From assembly GCA_021397845.1 (NCBI GenBank), contig CM038046.1:64126021-64190020 (forward strand): a stretch of 64,000 nt of DNA, written 5' to 3'. Both the position numbers and the translations under genes were made by a program. The notes below the pieces were generated by a model, which saw nothing but the letters and a program-made list of their open reading frames with translations, was not told the DNA's origin and did no database searches. The stretch is from Areca catechu (Eukaryota > Streptophyta > Magnoliopsida > Arecales > Arecaceae). Below are positions 20,801 through 32,368 of the stretch, one piece after another (position 1 is the first letter of the stretch; each line of letters begins with the position of its first letter).

Positions 20801-21385
20801 TTTGATGTGGGACAGAGATTGGACTGGATCGCTGGTGAGCATGAAAGTCACCAGAGATTAGGATTTGCAAAGAAGGAAGAAAGAAAAGAGTGCAGGGTTA
20901 AGAAAAAAAAAATACTGGGGTTCACATAGATTCCCCAAGAAGAACAAGCACATAGCAAAGGGGCTCACATAGATGCCCTGGGCTCACACAGATGCCCAAA
21001 ATCAGGGATCACACAGAAACCCTGGGAAGATGGAGAAGGGATCATACAGCTACCCTAGGATCACACAGATCCTTCACACAGAACAATAGAAATTTTATTC
21101 ATCCATCCTCCTATTACAAAAGGCTGAGGGTGGTATTTATAGATTTTCCAACCCTCATTTGAATTTGAATACAAGATAAAAAGATAAGAACGAATCAAAT
21201 TCAAATATAAGATAGGATAAGATAAGCCTATCCATATATCAATCCTAACCAACCAAATCCTAATTCAAATTTTAAACAAAAGATAAATCCTAAATAAATT
21301 TATTCCAAAAATGCTTCAAGATCTGTGCCACTCCAAGAATTATGCTTGCTCCAAGATTCGTGCTTGAGATGTCCCCATCAATAAT

Positions 21386-22550
21386 GTCTCCAGTAACGCA
21401 AAGCTTGCACTACCGCGTAAAATTCCTTATCATAGGTAGAATACCTAAGCTTAGCATCATTAAGTTTTTCACTAAAGAATGCTACGGGATGGTTTTCTTG
21501 GCTTAGGACTCCACCTATACCTACTCCTGAAGCATCACAGGCAACCTAAAATACCTTTGAAAAGTCTGGTAGCCTAAAAATGGGTGTCTGGGTCATCCTA
21601 TCCTTAAGATCTAGGAAGGCTTTATGGGCTGCTTTGGTCCACTGAAATTCTCCCTTCCTAATGCAGTCTGTGATAGGAGCAACTACAGTACTAAACCCCT
21701 TGATGAATCGCCTATAGAAGGTAGCCAAGCCATGGATACTTCTGACTTCATGCACACTTGTCGGCTCTGGCCATTCTACTATGGACCTAATCTTTTCAGG
21801 ATCGGCAGCCACGCCGTCAGGGGTTACAACAAATCCAAGGAAGATAATTCTACTGGTCATAAATTCACACTTTTTGAGATTACCGTAGAGACTATCATTC
21901 CTCAAAACTTGGCAGACTTGTCTAAGGTGGCCTAGGTGATCTGCAGGGGTCTTACTATAGATCAGGATGTCATCAAAATAGACCACTACAAACTTCTCTA
22001 TGAAAGCTCTAAGTACCTGGGTCATAATCCTCATGAAAGTACTAGGGGCATTGGACAACCCAAAAGGCATAACAACCCATTCATAGAGACCATCCTTAGT
22101 TTTGAAGCTGGTTTTCCACTCATCCCCTGGTCTAATCCTAACATGATGATAGCCGCTCTTGAGATCAATTTTAGAAAAAACCATGGCACCGGCCATCATA
22201 TCTAGCATGTCATCTAGTCTAGGGATGGGGAACCTATACTTGATTGTGATTTTATTGATGGCACGATTGTCAACACACATCCTCCATGTGCCATCCTTCT
22301 TCGGTGTTAGAAGTGCAGGGACTGCACAAGGGCTAAGACTCTCTCTAATAAACCCCTTCCTCAACAATTCGCCAACCTGCTTTTGCAGCTCTTTTTGCTC
22401 AGATGGATTCATCCTATAATGGGGCAAGTTGGGCAACGTAGCTCCTGGGACTAAATCTATGGAATGCTGAATATCCCTAAGAGGTGGAAGGTGGTCTGGC
22501 AGATCCTCGGGAAAAACATCCTCAAACTCTTCTAATAAAGGCTTAACTTC
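21386..22550 (-). pseudogene. Chromo-1 pol: reverse transcriptase and RNase H start
   Basis: The open RT segment is 22436-21546. It shows LLTPKKDGTWRMCVDNRAIN, the motif with catalytic D in FSKIDLKSGYHHVRI, MPFGLSNAPSTFMR and the catalytic YFDD in VVVYFDDILIYS. RNase H follows (21545-21386) with LRYSTYDKEFYAVVQALRYWRHY, interrupted by the TRIM. A TAG at about 22548 separates protease and RT, and another stop lies at about 21546. Both look like single-base changes. Confidence 0.93.
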
Positions 22551-23198
22551 CTAAGGAGGCTCTGAGGGTGTAGGAGTCCTAAGTTCCTTAGCAGCCAACA
22601 TCCAAATGGGTGAACCACTATAAATCTCTTGTTCTAGATCCTTGGCACTAATTAGGTTCACTCCAGTCTTCATTTCTCTGACCTTACTGGTTCCTTTAGC
22701 TACCTTGTCCTTAGATGGGACTGAATGGATTGTGATTTTCTTCCCATTGAAACTAAAGACACAGGTGTTGGATTTTCCTAAGAGGGTGGCATCATGATCA
22801 TACAACCAAGGTCTTCCAAGAATTATACTGCTCACCCCCATGGGCAAGACATCACACCAAATCTTCTCTTGATAGGATTGCATTTGGATTTGGACCTGAC
22901 ATCTAGACTGGATGGGTATAGAGGTAGAGTCTACCCAAGAAACCTTATAGGGGTTGGGGTGGGGGACTGGGGTTAAGCCTAACATTTTGACAGTGCTAGT
23001 AGAAATGGCATTCACACAGCTCCCACTATTTATGATGATTTTACAAACCTTATCCCCTAGTTTAAGGAAAGTCTGTAGGATGTTAGTCCTACGCCAATCT
23101 TCCTGAACTCTAGTCTGGGACATGATGCATCTCACAACCCCTAAGTGGTCAGACTCAGTGGATTCTTTCTCTCCTTCATACTCATCAACCAAATTCAT
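22551..23198 (-). pseudogene. Chromo-1 protease region
   Basis: A 215-codon open segment continuing from gag. The aspartic protease reads KIIINSGSCVNAIS, where chromoviruses have DSGS or DTGA: the catalytic Asp has become Asn, which should kill activity. GVSSIILGRPWL is the conserved ILG block near the protease C-terminus. Acidic linker sequence precedes it. The segment ends at a TAG before RT. Confidence 0.88.
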
Positions 23199-24359
23199 TC
23201 CGACCTCATAAACTTCTTCTTCAAACTCCTCATTAGGCTCGGAATTCTCCTCTCCTCCCTCTTCTATATATAGGGACCTACGAGGGCACTGGCTAGAAAC
23301 ATGACCTACCTTATGACACTTAAAACAAGCTATGGCTGTTCACTGATTGGAGATATGACCGGGCTTCTGGTACTTAAAACAGACGATACAAGGGGTTCTC
23401 TGCGTGTCGGGTGCCTTACCTTTGTCCATGGGCCTAGGGGTGGGGATACCCTGATTAGGCTTGCTAGGGGTAACCTGGCTAGGTCCATTTCTTAGGATTG
23501 GGGCACTAACCCTAGATGGCATGGGTCCTCTCTGAAACTTCTCAGTGTTCAGTGCAATCTGATAGGCTTGGTCTAGGTCAGTAACCTCTCTCAGAAACAA
23601 CTCTCTCTTAATATCTTCCCTAAGCCCAGCCCTAAATCTAAACAAAGTGACTTCATGGGCTTCACTCACATCACATCTCATTAGGTATTCATCAAAGGTG
23701 GTTATGTAGTCTGAAACAGATCGATTCCCTTGTTTCAAAGTCTGCCATTGGTCTAACAGATTTTGCTGGTATGAAATGGGTAGGTACTTGTCTCTAAGCT
23801 TTTCTTTCATACCCTGCCAAGTGATTATGGGCTCTATATTTCGTCTTCTAGTGGTCAGCTCAATGTTCTCCCAGTATAACCTAGCTTGACATATTAATTT
23901 CATCTTGGCAAACTTGAATTTCCTCTCCTCAGACATAGCATACCACTCAAAGTACTGGTCCATCTCACCCTCCCAATCAGAATACACCTTAGGATTTAAA
24001 CTACCATCAAAAGTGGGTGCATCTAACTTGATGTTCCGAATGAACCTATCATCTCTATCCTCAGGTTCTGGGTCAGGCCTCCTATGATTAGGTTCAGGAT
24101 CTCGGTATAAAGGTCTTCTAGGCTCTTGGTGTGGGTGAGGTTGAGGCACATTAAAATCTGGGTCAGGAGTCCAATTCCGATGACTAGGTTCCTCAAGTAC
24201 TTGGACTCGATCCCTAAGCTGGGCAAAATTCTCATTCATATCCTGACTTAATTTGTTCATACTCTCAGTAAGAGCTCTAACCATGGCCTCTAAATCAGGT
24301 TGGGTTTGACCAGGTTGGTAGGGTACTCCATTCCGGGTTGACATGATGCAATCAAGCAC
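23199..24359 (-). pseudogene. Chromo-1 gag
   Basis: 339 open codons (24359-23340), then a TGA, then the gag end. The start used here (MLDCIMSTRNG...) includes the more likely ATG five codons in. The retrotransposon gag domain covers APTFDGSLNPKVYSDW to FRAGLREDIKREL. The first zinc knuckle is degraded (CIVCFKYQKPGHISNQ, the last Cys missing); the second (CFKCHKVGHVSSQC) is intact CX2CX4HX4C. The N-terminus has a short coiled coil (LTESMNKLSQDMNENFAQLRD region). Confidence 0.92.
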
Positions 24360-25229
24360 ACAAAATGAGACTCAACTGAACGACTACGGGCTAACTAGAC
24401 CTAAAGCCCAAACTAGGTGCCCAATCAGAGTGGCAAGCTAGCCTGCAGTAACTCAGGACTCAGCCAGGCAGGTGTAAGGGGAGTGTTAGGTCCCTGAATG
24501 CCAATCCTAGACACCAATCAGAGATTGGCCAGGTAGGCGGACCAGCACACAAGCCCTTCGGGATGGAATCCCTAAACCACCATTCTAGACACTGAGTACA
24601 AAGCACACACAGAGTAACCAGACAAACTGACTTAACACTAGCCTTGACCCGACTTGCTGATGTCCTTAGCCCACTAGGGCAAATTAGGTCTAATCAATTT
24701 TTAGATTAAAGTCTTAGGTTCGAATGAAGGGGTGGTGGTTTTGGGCTAAGGAGAGCTTATCAACTCCTCCCCTTATCTTAGATGCTAAAATGCCCTTAAG
24801 ATGAATTAAGAGATGAACACTCAAAAATAAATGGATTGCATAATATAAAAAATAGAGTTGTAGTAATTTAATTCTCAGATATCGCACGGAAACCAATAAA
24901 TCATGGGAAAATTATGCAAATTAGTTTCAATTATACTGGTTTCAGAAAAATAAAAATCATCGAATTTGGCATTATCTACAGTGAGAAATAATTCCTGCAA
25001 CAGGTAAATTACAGGCTGAAAACAGAGTACTTCCCCGTTTACAATTCCTGCTACGAAGTTATAACCCAACGGATCCCCTACATGCCCTAGGAACACCCCG
25101 TGGAATGGGAAGAGGAGGTTTGCACCTCACTTCGTTCCTAGGACCGGACGTCCTGGGGAGTCTACTTCGAGCAGACAAAGTAAAAAGAGAGAGACTCAAA
25201 TAAGCAATCAAACAGAAACCCTAGACAGG
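24360..25229 (-). other. Chromo-1 5' leader
   Basis: 870 bases between primer site and gag. No coding sequence that I recognise; short ORFs only. It contains an iterated phrase on the plus strand, GACACCAATCAGAGATTGG, which is inverted within itself and could fold. Confidence 0.6.
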
Positions 25230-25241
25230 GCTCTGATACCA
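25230..25241 (-). other. Chromo-1 primer binding site (initiator Met tRNA)
   Basis: The minus strand reads TGGTATCAGAGC, four bases from the 5' LTR that begins at 25246. Confidence 0.95.
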
Positions 25242-25245
25242 AAAA

Positions 25246-26851
25246 TGATGCAGAACAAAGAACAAAGAAGCGTATGCGGAAGTAAATTTAGGATTAATTT
25301 TTTTTTTTTTTTATATTTCAGAAATTGGCTTTGACTCAAAGTAAAGCTAAACGAAGTTGAAGGAAACTAGGTAAGGATTGAAAGCACAATTTAGAAGACA
25401 CTAAATTATCAGAGTAGTTCAGAAGTAACGGATCGCTGGGGGTTGAGAAACTTCCAGACCTAGGGTTTCGCTCTGAACTTTCAACAAAACAGAAATAGAG
25501 AGGAGAGATGGTTTACCAACCAGACAGTGATCTTCTCAGAATTTGGGTGGAAGAACTCTCTCGAGCAGATTGTTGGATCCTCGGATTCAGCTATCTTCGC
25601 AATGGATCCTCCAATACTGGTCTTGTGGTTTGGTCGGCTTCTCCTGGACTCAAGATCTGGGAAAGAAGAAAAACAAGTGATGGAAGTCAGATACTCAAGA
25701 AAAGGCTTACCAGGTTGAAGAACTTGAAAGCTGGAGTTGCTGAAATCAAGATTCTCCAGGAGGCTGATATGACTTCCTCTTAGAATTGCTATAGATCTGA
25801 AGTATCTGGACTGGAGCTGGATGCTGGTGGTCGGCCTGGACTTGGAGAGGGTGGCCGTGAGAAGTGGGATAGGCTAGGGCTTGGTGGAAAGAGAAGGGTG
25901 ATGGCGGCTAGGGTTTTGGGGTAGAGTGGCTAACCTATGGTTTGGGTTTTGGAGATCTCACACCTCCTCAAGGTTCCTAGGGAACCCGGATTTACTCCCT
26001 CACGGAGCTCAACACCTGGATGCAAGTGCGAAAGAGAGAAAACACAAAGTTTGCTCACAAAAAATTTGGTTTCATTCATCTGATTGATTTAAACTTACAA
26101 GAGGGGTTTAATTTATAGTGATTTACAAGAGAGTAGGGTTTTACATCTTCCCATGTGGGACTATAGGAGGGGATCTACAAATCAGGATAATTCATACACA
26201 TATGGTCGGCCAAGGTACCAAAAAAAATTGATTAGGGTTATAAAAGGCAGGTAGATGACGCCTCCTTGCTTGGATCTTCAAGAGAATTTTTTTCCTTCCA
26301 TGGATCAACACTTTTGGACTCCTCCTTTTCTTCCTCCCTAAGTCAAGGTCCTTCCCATCTTTGTTTTGGATTTTTTTGGCAAGTAGTGGGTGCCTCCTTG
26401 AAATTCTCTCCAAGAGAATTTCTTCCCATTCTTACTTTGGTTCTTTTGGGAAAGTCTTGGCCGCCCCCTTGATTTGTGGACTCCTGGTGGGTTTCTCCTA
26501 ATTTGGCGCATGAGAGAAGGAAGCTGCTATCTGTGGATTGGGGACCAAAGGCTGCTGGATGTAGATATGGCGCCCCCTGGACTTAGGCGTATGGCTGGGA
26601 GTGTGGCTGGGAGTGTGGCGCCCACTTGCTAGGCCTTGGAAGAAAATGCAACACCCCAGGTTGAAACCCTAGTCCACTACTGAGTCAACATGACTCAACA
26701 AAATAAAATGCAGGTAATGTAGACTCAAGCTAAATTGAGTTGATCTAGTAAACTTTTATTGCAAACCAAAAAACCCTAATTCTTCGGGCAAGGTTAATCA
26801 GAGATCCAGATGGAGCTCTGAAGTCTTCTTCTGAGTCTGGTGCCCGCACCA
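25246..26851 (-). repeat. Chromo-1 5' LTR
   Basis: 1606 bases, nearly identical to 16392-18003, with a few substitutions and small indels (for example a poly-T/TTA tract length change near 25300). TG...CA ends, TATA box at 26108-26117. Followed on the right by the GAAAT duplication. Confidence 0.95.
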
Positions 26852-27056
26852 GAAATTCTATTGCAGGAGTTGGAGGAGTCTTACATTACTGATAATACAT
26901 CCTTAGGTTCGAAGCGTTCCAAGTTCGAGGGAACCTGGATCCTCCTAATTCTTCCAGATAGTAGGCCCCATGAGGGAGGACCTCCGCCACCCTATAAGGG
27001 CCTTCCCAGTTCGGGGAGAGCTTCCCACACTCTCGTGGCTGAGAAGCTTCAGCACG
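26852..27056 (-). pseudogene. Tat-1 integrase C-terminal tail, degraded
   Basis: Downstream of the integrase frame in the element's sense, with the residual reading GPPSWGLLSG and neighbouring blocks in shifted frames. Tat elements carry a GPF-like tail after the integrase core here. It includes the right-hand GAAAT duplication (26852-26856) and ends at the Chromo-1 insertion. Confidence 0.5.
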
Positions 27057-27725
27057 CTAGAGCACCAGATCTCTGGGGCGAAAGGACTTCGGCCGCACCC
27101 GGGAGTTAAAGTACCTGGCCACTCGCTGCCTGTACGCCGCCATCCGGACTCGGGCCTTGTCCCTCGTCTCTTCAAGAAGGTCCAGGTTGAGCATCATTCT
27201 GGTGGGGTTCTCTGCCTCGTCGTATTGTTCCACACGCAGTGTGGGTAGACTGAGCTCAATCGGGATAACCGCCTCGGCTCCGAAGACGAGGTTGAATGGG
27301 GTCTCGTCGGTCACCATCCTCGGGGTGGTGTGGTAGGCCCAGAGGATGCTCGGGAGCTCCTTCGCCCACCTGCCCTTGGCCTGGTCCAGCCTCGTGCGGA
27401 AGCCCTGCAAAATAGTCCTATTCGTGACCTCGGCTTCTCCATTGGTCTGAGGGTGTGCCACCGAGGTATAGCAATGATGGATGCCGAGGTCACAGCAGAA
27501 CTCTTCAAACTCGTGGCAGTCGAACTGATGCCCGTTGTCGGTGATCACGACATAGGGGAGATCGAAGCGTCAGATGATTGACTTCCAGAAGAATTTGGCG
27601 ATGTTTGCCTCGGTGATCTACACCAGGGGTTCGGCCTCTACCCACTTCATGAAGTAGTCGATGGCGACGATCAGGAACTTTCACTGCCCAGACGCTGGGG
27701 GGAACGGTCCGAGAAGGTCCATTCC
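27057..27725 (-). pseudogene. Tat-1 integrase core
   Basis: The open part (27548-27057) reads ITDNGHQFD, YTSVAHPQTNGEAEVTNRT, LWAYHTTPRMVTDETPF and VARYFNSRVRPKSF. Further upstream in shifted frames are GPFPPASGQ and FWKSII. The DDE residues D (TDNG) and E (NGEAE) are visible; the first D lies in the frameshifted stretch. It would catalyse strand transfer of the element cDNA. Stops occur near 27549-27725. Confidence 0.92.
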
Positions 27726-28680
27726 CTACCGGGTGAACGGCCACGGAGCTGAGAGCTGGGAGATCAGAGTGGAAGGCTGCCACTGTACCACGGCATGCCG
27801 GTGGCACCGATCACACCTTTTCACAAAATTGGCGGCATCCTCTTTCATCGTCTCCCAGAAATAGCATTGGCGAAGGGCCTTGTAGGCTAGTGTTCTGCCC
27901 CCCACGTGATTCCTGCAGATGCCCTCATGGATTTCCTGAAGCACGAGTGCGGCTTCCGCGGGTCTTAGGCACTTGAGGAGAGGATAGGAGTAAGACCTCC
28001 GATACAGTTGTCCATCCATCAGGACGAACCGCATGGCCTTCTTTTTGAGGAGTCGGGCCACTGTGCGGTCCTCCGGCAAGGTACCGCCAGTTATGTACTC
28101 GACGTACTTGTCCATCCAGCTTGGCTCACGGCTGACCTGTTGGACCTCCACTGGGATCTCGCAGCTTGGGGCCTTGAGGCGCTCTACATGAGCGCGACCC
28201 AGCATCGAGTCCGGCAGGGTCGCCAGCCGGGAAAGAGTCTCCGCACGGGCATTTTCCCCATGGGGGATGTGGAAGATGCTGAAGCGCCGAAACCTGGCTG
28301 TGCCCGCTTTGACAAGCTCCAAATACTTCGCCATTTGAGGGTCGTGCACGGCGTATTCTCCGGAGACCTGTCCCGCCACCAGCTGGGAGTCAGTGAAGGC
28401 TTTGAGGTTAGCCATGCCCAGCTCGCGGGAGACCCTCAGCCCGGTGAGGAGCGCATCATATTTTGCCTGATTGTTGGTTACGGCGAACTGGAAATGGAGT
28501 GCGCATTCGGCGACGACCCCACTGTCGTTGGCGAGAATGAGTCCGGCTCTGCTTCCGCCGGAGTTCAAGGCTCCATCTACATGAAGGATCCACGCGTCCT
28601 CTCCGAGCTCCTCGGTGCCCGGTTTCGGCTGCTGGTGCGAGGAGTCCTTCTCGGACTCCTTGCCTAGGCCCGCTCACTCG
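27726..28680 (-). pseudogene. Tat-1 second (archaeal-type) RNase H and integrase N-terminus
   Basis: 280 open codons. The RNase H part begins NSGGSRAGLIL, with TNNQAKYDALLTGL and FTDSQLVAGQ. In most relatives the TNN block is TNNEAEYEAL, so the catalytic Glu position is Lys here, and the last acidic position in RAETLSRLA is Glu instead of Asp. The enzyme is therefore probably dead. The C-terminal 100 residues are the integrase zinc-binding N-terminus (HEGICRNHVGGRTL ... RCDRCHRHA). A second RNase H between RT and integrase is a marker of the Tat lineage. Confidence 0.88.
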
Positions 28681-30320
28681 ACCAAAAAGTTGGCTAGCAC
28701 TTGCACCTTCATGGCTGACCTCGGCCTATAAGCGATATCGAATTCGCTGAGCTTGAGTGCCCACTTCGCCAACCGACCAGATGTGTCAGGTCGGCTAAGG
28801 ATCACTTTCAGCGGCTGGTCCGTCAGGACGGCGATGGGATGCACTTGGAAATAGGGCCTGAGATGCTAAGGAGACACTATTAACACAAAAACGAGCTTTT
28901 TGGGCCGGGAATACCTAAGCTTCGCATCACGGAGAAGTTTGCTAGTGCAGTACACCGGCCGTTGAACTCCCTGGTCGTCGGTCCGAACTAGAACCGAGCT
29001 GACGGCCTCCGGGGTGACTGCTAGGTAGAGGATAAGCTCCTCTCCCTCCTCGGGCCTGGAAAGCAGTGGGGGCGATGCGAGCATCTTCTTCGGCTCTTTA
29101 AAGGCCTCCTAGCACTCCTCGGTTCAGGCAAAGTCGTTCATCTTCCTCAACACTTTGAAAAAGGGTCAGCAGCGGTCGACCGACCTGGAGATGAACTGGC
29201 TCAGGGCGGCTATCCGGCCGGTGAGTTGCTGCACTTGCTTCTTGGAGGCGGGCTGCTCCATGTCCAGGATGGCCTGGACCTTCTCTGGGTTGGCTTCAAT
29301 CCCTCTCTGGGTTACCATGAACCCGTGGAACTTCCCGGCAGAGATGCCGAAAGCGCACTTCACCGGGTTCAGCCTCATCTGATGAAGTCGAAGGTTGTCG
29401 AAAGTCTCTGCCAAGTCGGCCACATGATCTGAGTGGGGCTTGCTCATCACCAGCATATCGTCCACGTACACCTGCATGTTACGGCCGATCTGGTCTTTAA
29501 AGACTCTGTTGACCAGACGCTGGTACGTGGCCCAAGCATTCTTGAGGCCAAACTGCATCATCCTGTAACAGAAAGTTCTGCGATCAGTGATGAAGGCAGT
29601 GTGCTCTTCGTCCTCCGGCTTCATTCGGATCTGGTTGTAGCCGGAGAAGGCATCCATGAAGGATAGGAGGCGATGCCCAGAGGTGGTGTCGACCAACTGG
29701 TCAATCTTTGGAAGAGGGAAGCTGTCCTTTGGGTAAGCTCGGTTGAGGTCAGTGTAGTCTACACAGATCCTCCACTTACCACTACTCTTCCTCACCATGA
29801 CCACATTCGCCAGCCAGCTGGGATACTGAACTTCCCGCACGAAGCCGGCGGCGAGGAGTTTCTCCACCTCTTCGTTGATGGCCCTCTGCCTCTCGGCAGC
29901 GAAGCTCCTCTTCTTCTGGCGGACCGGGCGACACCTCGGGTCCACGTTCAGCCTGTGAGTAATGACCTCAGGGGGAATGCCTGGCATGTCGGCTGCTGAC
30001 CAGGCGAACACGTCTGCGTTCATACGGAGGAATTCCAGCAGGCGGGTCCGTTCCTCTTCTAGGAGTTGTGCCCCTACCTGCACCGTCTTCAGTGGGTCCG
30101 AACCGAGGGGATAAGTCAACAGGCGCTCTACGGGCCCTCCCCTGGGTTCCTTCTTCCTTAGGTCGAGGTCGTCGATGTCGGGGGCGAGCTCAGCACCCCG
30201 GGCGCCCGGGACCGTCTGGAGAAAATGCGGGACTGGCAGGGTCGTCCCCCTCATCACCCCAAGCCCGGAGGCTGTGGGGAATTGCACCAGCAGTCGCTTT
30301 GTAGAAATCATGGCATCCAA
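28681..30320 (-). pseudogene. Tat-1 reverse transcriptase and first RNase H
   Basis: 384 open codons (30320-29166). RT motifs are VVMVRKSSGKWRICVDYTDLN, FMDAFSGYNQI, MMQFGLKNAWATYQRL and the catalytic YVDD in MQVYVDDMLVMSK. PFGLKNAGATYQR is the usual form, so PFG has become QFG. The first RNase H continues in other frames: 29084-28866 reads LILYLAVTPEAVSSVLV and VYCTSKLLRDAKLRYS. Stops separate the parts near 29110 and 28866. Confidence 0.93.
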
Positions 30321-30659
30321 TTATTTGAGCCCCGAGCACCCGAGGATCGCGTTGTAGGGTGAAGGGAGCTTGACAACGGTAAACATTATCATGACTGTGG
30401 ACTGTTGAGGTGGGGATCCGTCGGTAACCGGGAGAGTGATCTCCCCTTCGACCCCCACCAAGTCCCTGGTAAAGCCTACCAGGGGGGTGTGCACCGGCCT
30501 CAGCCGATCATGGGCAGATTCATTCGGGAGAAAGCATCAAAAAAAAGCACGTCAGCCGAGCTCCCACTATCTACCATAATTCGGTGTACAGGATGCTTCG
30601 CGATGGTCATCTCGACCACCACGGCATCGTTATTTACATTTTTATTTTCACTCCCCCTC
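30321..30659 (-). pseudogene. Tat-1 protease
   Basis: The minus strand reads HRIMVDSGSSADVLFFDAF, an aspartic-protease active site with an intact DSG, followed after a frameshift by FTRDLVGVEGEITLPVT and YNAILGCSGL. It is broken by TGA and TAG codons around 30508 and 30490 and by a TAA near 30325. It continues from gag in the polyprotein. Confidence 0.85.
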
Positions 30660-32287
30660 TCAGCAGGGGGTACATCCTCTGGGTTCCCGACCTCCCGGGC
30701 TCTCTTCGCTTCCCGCCCGGTCCCACACGGTGATCATGCCTACCAGCTTCTCCGTTGGACGGTTGTCAATTGCGGGAACTGGGGGTAAGGCCCGGAGCGG
30801 CTGTCCTTCCATCGAGACCTCGTTCCTTACGAACTTCCTGAGGTAGCCTCTTTTGATTAGCTCCTCGATCTCCCGCTTCAGATTACAACACTCCTCCGTG
30901 TCATGGCCGTGTTCACAGTGGAACTGGCAGTACTTCGACTTGTCTCGAATGCCTCTTGGGTTCTGAGGAGGATGTTCGTGGAGATAGTGCTCGCCCTCGA
31001 TTTCCATGAGGATCTTAGTTCGGGGAGCGAGGAGAGGGGTAAACCTCCGCTCCTAGGTGGCCTCGCCCTTCAGCTTCGGATTCGGACGAGGGCCAGCGAA
31101 CAGTCCAGGCCGTCGGGCCTCTAGAGTATCCCTTGGGCCAGGCCTCTTCAAAGTCCTTCCGTCCAACTCTCGTCGGGTGAGATCGGCCTCCTCCGCTCGG
31201 ATGTACTTGTGGACTCGGAGGAGGAGCTCGGAGTACATCCTGGGCAATTTTTTGTCTAGGGAATAGGTCAGGAGGGACGTCTTGAGTCCGTGCTTTAAAG
31301 CCAGCATGGCGACTGGCTCGTCTAGGCTGTAGATTTCCAAGGCAGCAGTCTTGAATCGGGTGACGTAGTCCTGGAGCAACTCCTGGTCCTGCTGGCGGAT
31401 AGAGAAGAGGCTATCCACCTCTATCGGCACCTTTCGACAAGCATCGAAGTGTGCCATAAACTTTCCTTCCAACTGATGGAAGGAGGAAATAGATCCGGGC
31501 TCGAGGTGTGTGAACCAGACTCGAGCGACCTTCCGGAGGATAGCGGGGAAGGTGATGCACAAAAGAGTGTCCATGGCCCCCTGGACCCTCATGAGAGCCT
31601 TGTAGCCCTCCAGATGGTCTAGAGGGTTGGTGGTCCCATCGTAAGGATCCACCTGCGGCATGCGGAACCGGCTCGGAACCGGCTCCGCCTGGATTTCCTC
31701 GAAAAAGGGGGGACGGGAGTCGTAGCCCGCCGGGTCCACCGAGGAGTTCTGCGGGTCGGCAAATCGGCGGGCGATCTCCGCCAATTTTTGTTCGTGCTCC
31801 TCCAGGCACCTCTCGGCCTGGCGCCTGATGGCCTCATCGGTGGAATCTTCCACCGAGGCTGCTGGTGAAGGGGGCGCCGACCGGTCTCGGTGCAGGGTCT
31901 TGCCACGGCGTCGCTTGCTGCGGCGTCTCGCTTCATCGGCCAGGGATCGACTCTTGTGATGCGCAAGAGTTTGTAACTCCCGCGAGGTTGCCCGCGATTG
32001 GGATGGCATGCCTTGGATGGAGCGATGGCTCCCGCGTTGGATGAGCTGCGGGGGTCCCTGGCATAGGCTGCGTGGCCAGGGAGCGCTGCTAATGTTGTAG
32101 CTGCCAAACTGCCGTAGTCAAGGTCTGCAGCTGCTGGATGACGGCCGCAAGAGGTCCGTCGGCCAAGGTCGGCTGTGGTGGAAAGGAGGGGAGCAGGAAG
32201 CTCCCTCTCCGGGCTGGGGGGCTCCTGAGGGGAGCGGATCTCCCCTGCTCGGCTGATGGACGCTTCGCGTCCGATGGTGACCACCAT
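30660..32287 (-). pseudogene. Tat-1 gag
   Basis: The start at 32287 reads MVVTIGREASISRAG and is shared with the Tat-2 gag start at 45543, which supports it. A frameshift near 31985 moves the reading to the frame 32009-31053. That frame holds the retrotransposon gag domain (FRMPQVDPYDGTTNPLDHLEGYK to LKHGLKTSLLTYSL). After a stop and frame change, 31007-30660 reads KYCQFHCEHGHDTEECCNLK, the atypical single finger of Tat gag, then IKRGYLRKFV. The charge pattern and finger fit the lineage. Confidence 0.9.
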
Positions 32288-32350
32288 TGTCGGAGCGCGC
32301 TTTGCTTACAGAAAGCTAGTTCCCACTAGTGGTGTTGTCCTACCCCCTTA

Positions 32351-32362
32351 CCTGGTGCGCCA
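32351..32362 (-). other. Tat-1 primer binding site
   Basis: The minus strand reads TGGCGCACCAGG, starting with the TGG expected opposite a tRNA CCA end, six bases from the LTR. The Tat-2 site (45468) is TGGCATGCCAGG, also six bases from its LTR. I cannot name the tRNA with certainty. Confidence 0.75.
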
Positions 32363-32368
32363 ATCTAT

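Larger units (their letters stand above)
19745..21380 (-). mobile_element. TRIM-like non-autonomous LTR element inside Chromo-1
   Basis: Two 578-base LTRs (19745-20322 and 20803-21380) flank a 480-base interior. Comparing them I find a single base difference near the start (GGAGG versus GGAAG), so insertion is very recent. An iMet primer site (minus strand) lies at 20789-20800 and a purine-containing tract at 20323-20350. The interior codes for no retroelement protein. It is GC-rich, unlike the LTRs, with a Pro/Ser-rich minus-strand reading of 62 codons (20643-20455) that may be captured DNA. Confidence 0.95.
16392..26851 (-). mobile_element. Chromo-1: chromodomain Ty3/gypsy element inserted in Tat-1
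   Basis: A complete minus-strand element of 10460 bases including an 1.6-kb nested TRIM. Order: 5' LTR (25246-26851), iMet primer site, gag, protease, RT, RNase H, integrase, chromodomain, purine-rich tract, 3' LTR (16392-18003). RT before integrase gives Ty3/gypsy; the C-terminal chromodomain makes it a chromovirus. The two LTRs are close to identical, and coding damage is limited to a few stops, so it is younger than Tat-1. Confidence 0.95.

Noticed and set aside
29433..29999. Plus-strand ORFs of 77 and 108 codons opposite the Tat-1 RT
   Set aside because: They are shadows of the well-supported RT frame on the minus strand.
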